Origin: Melanocharis versteri | Taxonomy: Eukaryota; Chordata; Aves; Passeriformes; Melanocharitidae | DNA length: 64,000 nucleotides | Direction of reading: 5' to 3' | NCBI GenBank assembly: GCA_013397845.1 | Contig: VZTG01009143.1 | Location: forward strand, 1-64,000 | Part shown: piece after piece, positions 54,801-63,800 of the stretch | Numbering within the stretch: the first letter of the stretch is position 1 | Layout of the letters: every line of letters begins with the position of its first letter | Position numbers and translations under genes: made by a program | Notes under the pieces: model-generated | Database searches by the model: none | Told to the model about the DNA's origin: nothing | Seen by the model: only the letters and a program-made list of their open reading frames with translations

Positions 54801-57800
54801 AAGGGGAAGCGTTGTTCCGTTCATGCTCCTTCTTAGCCTTCTCCATTGCTTTTTCATAAGTTTCTTGTGCCTAAAGAAAATTCAACCATTCCATGTTTCC
54901 ATCTGCTATATACGCAATAACTCAATACTCTTTTCTTTCTAAAAACAACTGATAAGAAAACTTCCAGAAATTAAAAAAAAAAAAAAAATCAAGCCCTGAA
55001 TATAAAAAACTCATTCCTAATTACAGTCATATAGGCAGCTTGACAAATGTCATGAAAATCTGATGGGTATGCACAAAAATTTCACCTTACCTCAGTATTA
55101 CAAGGCCTCAAACTACTACTGTAGACAGTAGGGATGCCATGGCACTTTCCATTTTAGAAGACTGAAGTTAATAATTAATACTCAGAGTTTTTTCCTGCTG
55201 GCCAGAATATTCATCCTGACAGTAGAACTACTCAGATAATCTCTAAAATCAAGACTGTACCTGTTCAAAAAAGCCATGCTGTTCATAGGCAATGGCTGTT
55301 GCTGTCTCTGGGAATTTGCAGCGTTTCTGCCACAGCCCAGCCCACATATCCTCTTCTTGCAGCAAAGAGTAGAGCTCAGCAAGGGAATCCAGGATTTCCT
55401 ACAATGTTAAGAACACATATTTCTCCACAGTCAAGCTGCCCTTACAAAGCATAGTAGGTAGCAAACCCCATGTTCTACACTGAGGCAAGCTGAGAGAGAC
55501 ATGGAAATAGAGAAGTGCTTATAATTAAAACTGCCTTTAAAACTCTACAAGGCAAGCAATTAGTAACAACCATGTACTGAGAAAAACACTGCATGAAAAG
55601 ACATCCTAAGGCTTGTACACTGACTCTTGCCTGTCTTCCCTAACACAACAAGATCAAATCATAGAAAAAAAAATTTTCAACAAGTCAATAATACAACAGG
55701 ACAAGAGGAAACAGCTTCAAGTTGCACCAGGGGAGGTTTAGATTTGATATTATGAAAAATGTCTTCACTGAAAAGGTTGTAAAGCACTAGAACAGGCTGC
55801 CCAGGGCAATGCTAAAGTCACTGCCCTTGGAGGTATTTAAAATACATGTAAATGTGACACCTGGGGACATGATTTAGTGGAGGACCTGTCAGTGTTAGAT
55901 TTTTCACTTCGTATTTCATAAGGTATTTCAGTAACTATAACACTACCTGTTGAGGAGGAGTTATGCTTTCCTGCTCATAAAATTCTGTTGTCTGCTTAGG
56001 CTTAATCTGCAAACTCAGTCCTTTTTCAAAGGCTTGGTGTTCCAGCATCAGTGTAGAACGGAACCAGAGGTTGTGGGTTTTACCCAAGTATTTCAGGACA
56101 CAGGGTCTGATGGGAATGGGAGGAACACACTGTGACATTGCTTCCACAAAGCAGTTCAGGGCACTTGGCTGGCAATCTCGCTGCACCTGATGGCTTCCAC
56201 TGCACAGGAAAGGGCTTATTTCACCTGCTAGAGCCTAGAAGAAAAAACATAATAGTTATCTGTCTATTCAGATTCCTAGTTAGAGAAATCAGATTTAAAA
56301 TCTCTTTAGTACAGGGAGCAACCATTCAATAAGTCCATTTCTCTTCGTAAAATGAAAGGCCCTATTTCTTTCAAAAGATGTATTGATACAGGTATATAGC
56401 ATTCAACAGTCTAAAAATGGCAAATATCTCAAAGCAAGTGAACAAAGTCAGCACACAAATACATTTTCCTGGAATAGCAATCATTTACAAAGAGGAATCT
56501 GTAAGTAGGAGAGAGAGAGGCTCTCACATGCTGCTGTCTGTCCGACAGGATTTTCCAAAGTCGTGAAAAAAGCTGTATCCAAGTCTTCTCAGCCAAAGGT
56601 GTAGAAATATGACATAACTGAACAAAGGCACTCAGCAATGCTCCCGTCTGGAAACAGAGATGTGTAGAAATAGGAAAATACAATTAATTCTGTGGCAAAA
56701 CATTGCAGTTATACAGTTGTTTCCGTAGTAATGCTAATGTCTTTTCAACAAAAATATGTTTCCTTTAGCAATATAGACTTGCGACAAGAAATTAATCCTA
56801 TTTTCATGTTGATCAAGACTCTGATTCATTACCGTAACCATCAAAAAAAAGAAGGAAAAAGGAAAGATGTTGATCATCTTGGTAATAGGAATAATTAGGT
56901 TAATTGGATAGAGCTGCTACTAGTGTGGAGCTATTTAAACACAGCTTTCAGCTAAATTATTTTCTTAGAAATTATTTAATCATAAGATGCTAATACACAT
57001 TTTTGATCCTATACCCTGTGTTTGTCATCACTAGTTTCTGAATGGAATTGTTCAAATACACTTACAGGTGAAAAACAATGATATTTAATTTTGTAGGAAA
57101 GGGATACAGTATTAACTAGGGATGAAGTGAAGGCTTAAGGATTTTTTACCATAGGAAAATAAGAAATTACAGATTATAAGGGATGTCTTCAGAAGAAAAC
57201 TCAGCTAAAAACTCAGAAGTGTGAGATAGAAAAAAGAAAAAAAAACCCACCTAAGATCAGTTTGAAGGCTTTAGGATTAAGGTGGTTTGTGACCAACCAC
57301 ATGCACCCACCTTCACTTCCCGCAGGGAGTCGAGGAATTTGTCGTGCCGGTTGGTCAGCATGTGCAGCTGGTTACCAATGTCCTTCTCTGAAAGTTCCTT
57401 TGTTTTGGGAGTGCTGGTCTGATCTCCTGGAGCCAATTCAATGTCAATTTCAACATCCTACACAGAAGTAAACAACTCGGTAAGTAAAAACAGGTGTCTT
57501 CTATGTACTTTGGCTTTTTTTCCACAATAGAAAACACCCTCCTGATCAATTTATTTCAGGTCTCACTGTTTCTGCTACTTCTTCAGGTTCAGACCTGTAA
57601 CTGCTTAGAGTGCTGAAGTGAAGGCTAAATGAATGAATGGAGTTCTGAGACCCATGCATGCTTAAAACACAACACGAGCAACCCACACACATCATCTTCA
57701 TCACACATCCTCCAAAGTTATCTGGTGAGGATGCAGGAAGAGCTGAATTCCATTGAAGAGATTGCTTTTCCCACAGCATTTTCTGTCAGTTACCTCCTCT

Positions 57801-60800
57801 TTGGATTCGCTGTTCTCCCTCTCCCGAGGCTCTTGCTTGACGTGTGTGACCATGGCAAAGGCTGCCCTGTCGTGGCTGTCAGCGAGGTTGATGACGTTGG
57901 TGATGGAGGGCAGCATGGCCCCCTGGCAGCTCGTGCCAATCGTGGTGTTCCTCTCACACACTGCCAACAGCAGCTACCGCATGCAAAAGGAACAAGAACT
58001 CTAAACATTCAAAGAAAACATCGCTATGGTTTAATATTTAAAAGCAAGATAGAAGTTGCAATAGGAGGTTTAAGGCCTATTTATCACCTTTATTAATGGA
58101 ATCTCCTAGGCCTAAAGTCTGTATTTTGTACCTTTTAACACATGTATTAAGTGCCCTCAATCCACTAATAAATACAGACTCTGATACTCTAAAAAGGATG
58201 TTCACAGTCACCTTAAATTCATGCTTTAATATGCAAATTGTTAAAATAAAAGGGCTTGTCCCATTTTATTTTAAATAAACCAAGCAAAGATGCAATTTCA
58301 TTTCAGTGCAATCCCACCTAACAGCTGTCATACTGCTAGAGGAGACATTCCAGCTTTAACGGTTTTCCTGAAATCTTCTCCTATAACAGTTCTTGGGGGT
58401 TTTTCATAGTCATTATCAATTATAAGAGACTGTTTTCCTTAAGAAGTTTTAACCTGATCATTAAGATTTGGCAGAGAAAATAGGTTTTAAACATTTATAT
58501 TAAAGCCACTTTCCAAGCATCAGCATTTCATTGTTTAGCCACTGTATATATTTTTAAGTACCACAGGAGCTGAGGCAGCAGACTTGGTATTTTCAGCTTT
58601 GATACAGACAATACACACTACAAGACACACACCACAATGCTTTTACACCCAGCCGAGAAAAATGAGGAATAAAACATATTTCTAATTGCATTTCTGATAC
58701 GAGTAGTTTCCCTACCTCGATGCACTGCTTTATCCAGAAGTGATTTCCCATTGCTTCCCAGTTTTGGGAACACGTCACATAAAGCAAGCGCTCATACACG
58801 CGGCGTTTCATGGAATTGTCAAAGACCTCAAAGAATTTGGCTCGGATCAGTGGCTGAGCACAGCGCAAACCAGACAGAAATGCTGGCTCCAGTTTAGCTG
58901 TGAGTTCACTCCCAGAAAGATTCTCATCCCTAGAATGAATAAAGATGGAATAACAGAGCCATTAGGAAGAGGAGACTCCTAGGTTTTGTGTAACACACTA
59001 AAAACCCAACGAGGTGACATTCCATAAAAGCCCACATGGGGTGAACATCCAGGTGCAGTTTTTGAGAGAAACAGCAAAGAAAATATTGCTGCTTGTTGGG
59101 AAACTGCCCTAGAACTATCAGAAACACTCTTTCAGGATAAAATCTTATCATAATTGTGAAACACTGAGCTACATCTGTATGGTGTTTGAAATGACAAACT
59201 GTATTAATTGATAAAAGCTTCTGAGCACTGTGTGCACACAAAAGTTTTGCACAGTGAACCAGCAGAGTACAGCAGCAAAGTGACTGCAAAACAATGTGAA
59301 GCAGCAGCATACTGTTACATACCTGGCATTTGTTGATTAAGTGACTATTTTAATTATTTCATTGTGATTCACAATCTGCAAGTGTACCTAGCAAAGTAAT
59401 CCTCCTCTCTAATTCACAATAGAGTTTCAAGGAAAAAAAAAATCTTTATATCCTATGGATGTGAAAAGACAGATTTCAGCTGTCATCACAGTGTTGAGAA
59501 TACAGTCAGCCACAAGGATGCCCTGGTATTTTGGGAAAGGAAGAAGTTGGGGTGGTGGAGATATTTTATCAGTGCCAAAAGTAAAAATCCTTGCTAAGGA
59601 ACTTCTGCTTTCAAATTGCCTTCTATAAATATGTCCTGTGGTCTCAGTGAAGTGAATTGATTTTGCATTTTAGAAAAAAAAATATATAAAAATATCCCTT
59701 AATTCAGACCTAAAAAGATTGACGACATGTTATAAAGTTCATATATGGTACAAATTATGAAGCAATAAGCTGCAATAAATGATTAATTGCTATAATTACC
59801 TATAGACATAGTTAACAAGGTCTAAGAACTGAGCATTTAATTCAAGGTCTTCTGGAAAACGCTTTTCAATGTAAGTCATCATTTTCACCAGTAAAATGGA
59901 CTTCTCCCGGAGAGTAGGTGTCTGTGGTAAAAGAAGACATGATTAATTTTGTCAATTCATCTTAAAACATGCAGAGAACTAGCACATTCAAACTACAACT
60001 CAGCCATCCTTTACACGACTCTTTCACTTCCAAAGTACTGAGAAAGAGCTTGGTAGGTCATAGTCCTTAAAAAGAAAAATAACTCAAGCATTTATCCCTC
60101 CTACATATGCTGGAGAATTTTAAAATTGTGACTAAAAATAGGTTTAAGTTGTTCAGTGATTATAAAATTCTGATGTATATTATAAAAAGTGTAGGTCCCT
60201 TTGTACAGCACTAGACTGTAAAGTGCTCAACTCTTAAAAAATTATGGCAGATTGAGGAGGCCACAAAATATTACAGAGTAACACAATTTATACCAGCATT
60301 AGTCATCTTCCTCCTGAAGAGTCTTTCTATCCAGGTTAATGTGAAGTATATTTTAAAACTTTTACTTTAAAGGAAGTTCTCCACAAAACAGCATTTGAGA
60401 TCAAACACCAAACATAAGTCTATAAAATGTCAAATATCTATAGCTGCAGCTATTTTCACAGGGGATGAAAATAGTCTGAGGGCATCTAAACATATAAAAT
60501 AGATCATTACAAACCTCATTGTCAAAACTGATGAATAATAGTGGCTCATAGTTATTTAGTATTTGAGAGCAATAATGACTTCATCTACTCAATTTACCTG
60601 ATTAGCTGCCATCGGGGAATTGTTTTTCACCCACTCCTCCACTATTTTTACCACTGCACGAAGAATTTTGGCATCAGTGGATTTTTCAATGAGAGATGTT
60701 AGAATAGCTTGTATAAAATTCTTCCTCATTTCCATGCTCATCACAGCCAGGCGAGTTTTCACAAGATCCAGACTCAGCATTACCAGTTCACTTGTACCTG

Positions 60801-63800
60801 CTATGGAAGCAAAAAAGAGGATTAGAGTTGTGTATACACCCATGAAACACCGAGGAAAAGAAATGTCCAGATAAGATGCTGTAATTTTAAAAACTTCAAC
60901 AACATCATCTATTGCCTGGAAGCACATGCCCAGAAATAATGTGTTCAGAATTACTACTTTACATTCCTACACAACTAAGGCAGAATCCAAGGCCAGGTTG
61001 GATGGGGCTTTAGCAACTGTCTATTGGAAGGTGTCCCTGCCCATGGCAGGGCGTTGGAATCAGATGATCTCTAAGGTTCCTTCTAGCCCAAACCATTCTA
61101 CGATTCTATGACTCCTTTCAAACCCAAATTTATCCAAAATCTGAAAGGCAAGCCTGTTTTTCCTTTCTGCAAACCTTTAGTAAAAGGTATTACAGACCCC
61201 TAATACTGAAAAACTACAATTAACTTTGTGAAAGAAATTGTCTGTGATGCAGCTAATTCTCTAATTTTGCTCAGCTAATTTCGTGACTTGCTTATCAGTC
61301 AAGTTTAATAATTTTCCAATTGTTTCTCGGTGTTAATAAAATTTACAAGGTTCTTATTTACCTAATTAAAGTATGGGCTGGGAATCTAACAGCAGCAATT
61401 CTTTCGAAGTGTTTTCTTCAGTAGCTTATTCATTAGTAAATTACAGGGCCCTTTACTAGCACTGAATTTTCTTCTACAAGAACATCTGATTTTTTCAGTA
61501 ACTCATGACCTAATTCATTTGACAACAGACACAATTATACAGACTGAAAAAGATGCTATTTTAATATTAAAAACTAAAGCCTCAGCTCCAACAAGTTAAT
61601 TCAAACACAGTTGTTCCAATATTATAAAATAGGAAAGAGCAAAAAAAAAGTGAAAGCACAGAGCAATCAAAAGAATTCAGCACCTTTCCCCTCAACATTC
61701 GAAAGCCTTGAAGAATTTCACTACTTCTATTTATGCTACAGCTCAACAAATGTTTCACTAACCATTCACTGAAAGGGCTGGGCTAATACTGAAATTCATA
61801 TATTAAGCAGGTAACTGGAATTCTTAAGAGCACTTCTAACTCTCAATACTTCAGTAACACCACTCGCAAAGGCTCAAGCATTTTTCAACAAGTAATAATG
61901 CACACAAACTCTGCAAAGTCATTTGAATCCCTTTAGGACGAAGATATTTTAATACTTTATAACACTTTTAATCATTAACAGACTGTGTAAGGTAATACCT
62001 GTATTTGCTTCTGCTGTTCCTGCTGTGGCCTGTGGGTTCAGGTGCTCCCTGACCATCTTCTGCAGGGATCTCATGAAAACTGAGATCAGCCTGTCAATGT
62101 AGCTGGGATTGTTGCTGCATGCAGATTTCAGAATCATCAGAGTCCCTAGAGTTAGAAACAAGACTTCAGGAATGAAAACTTCTCTTGGGCATGACCTGAG
62201 TAAGGTACAGATGCCATGAAAAAAGGATGGGACTACTCAGGTTACAAACATTAGAAATCTGGAGAGATTCGGAGAAAAATTTCAGTCTCAACTTTAGTCC
62301 TCAGGCTAACTCTCAGAGGTTATTTTTGCACTAATCAAAACATTTCAGTTTTTTATATAAGTGTGTGATGACCAGCAAGGGGAAAAAGGGAGGACAGGTA
62401 GAGAGGGATTGAGAGCAAATACTTCTCCAAGACCTTAAAAAAATGTAGCTACTTCTGATGTTGCACATTTATTTTAGTAGCAAAAAGCAGAAAAACTTTT
62501 AAACTAGTAGGCCCAGGTTTGGTAATTAAAATATCGTAACATTGGTTTTCTAATCTAGAAACTTCATAAAGTTTCATAAACCAGTTTCTGTAGATTGAAG
62601 AAGTTAACTAAAGTTGACTACTTCACTCTTGAAAAAAAAAAAGCACACACATCCTGTAAAATTATACCCACAAAAAAAAACCCCTACTGCAACTTTCTAA
62701 TTCAACATCTCTACACAGCATATCTACAGAAGCATGCTCTGGTCAATGAATGGCTCCTGCCAAAGTTTTGATTTCTTTTTATGCTCAGATGGGCATAAAA
62801 TTTGGCCCACAAAGTTCAGCCTCTGAGCCACAGAATTACTACAAAATGCACCACCTGACAGCTTGATTGTGGTGCTGTTTTTAAGGGAGCTCTGGACAAA
62901 TTGTACGAAACATCTTTCATGGTTAGTTTGATGTAAAGCACGTCCTGACATCTGACAAATAGGCAATTCCCAAGGTGAAATTACAACCATCTACACAGCT
63001 CACAGAATAGAATAGTGAAGGACATTTGCCATTTAAATCAGCAGGTTTTCCAACATTGTACAATTCCAGGTCTGTATTACCAACACAGCCAGTTCTGGGC
63101 CAAACTCTATTATTCCAATATATCTTTGTCATTCTATTATGTAGCTGAGCTCTCTAGCAGTTCAGTAAGCACACACAACAAGAAGAGAAAAACACTTCAG
63201 CTCTTCAGAATGGTCTATGCTAAAAATTCTCATTTTGTCACTCAAGAAAAAATTGAATGTAATTTTCTTGATTACTGAGAGTCCAAGATCTGTAAATACA
63301 TAAATCTTAATACGCTATCTAAATCAGCTAATAAATGAGGCTTAAAAAATTAAAAAGAAAGGCAGGAACATATAAGACTGTTTACACAGATTCCTTGAAC
63401 TATTCTGTTGTATCTCAGAGGACCTGCAGGATCTGTTTTTTTCTCCATGTAAGAAGCTGCCAGTAACTTTTTCTTTATTTTTTGGCTAATATCAATACTG
63501 CAGCTTTTTCCTACGTACTTTGAATACAAAGGCTTCCACCTAGCAGATCCGCAGCTCCCCACCTCCAAAAACTGCTCCCAAGTCACCTCAGGGAGAAGAC
63601 AGAATGCAATGAACCCCCCTCCACTCCCTTTTTTCACAGAGATGACATCCCAAGCTCGTCTCACAAGCCAGCCTGAAATGCTGCCCACAGCTTCCTCTGC
63701 ATCACATCAAATTGCCATTTCCTCATGGAAAAGGAAACTCGTGACAAAGACATTACTCATTCTGGGGCATTCCCCCAGAGCTGCCAGGGATGGGGGGCAC

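Noticed and set aside
55182..55382. 66-codon minus-strand frame over TRRAP exon 10
   Set aside because: A shadow of the correct frame, which reads EILDSLAELYSLL and joins neighbours in phase.
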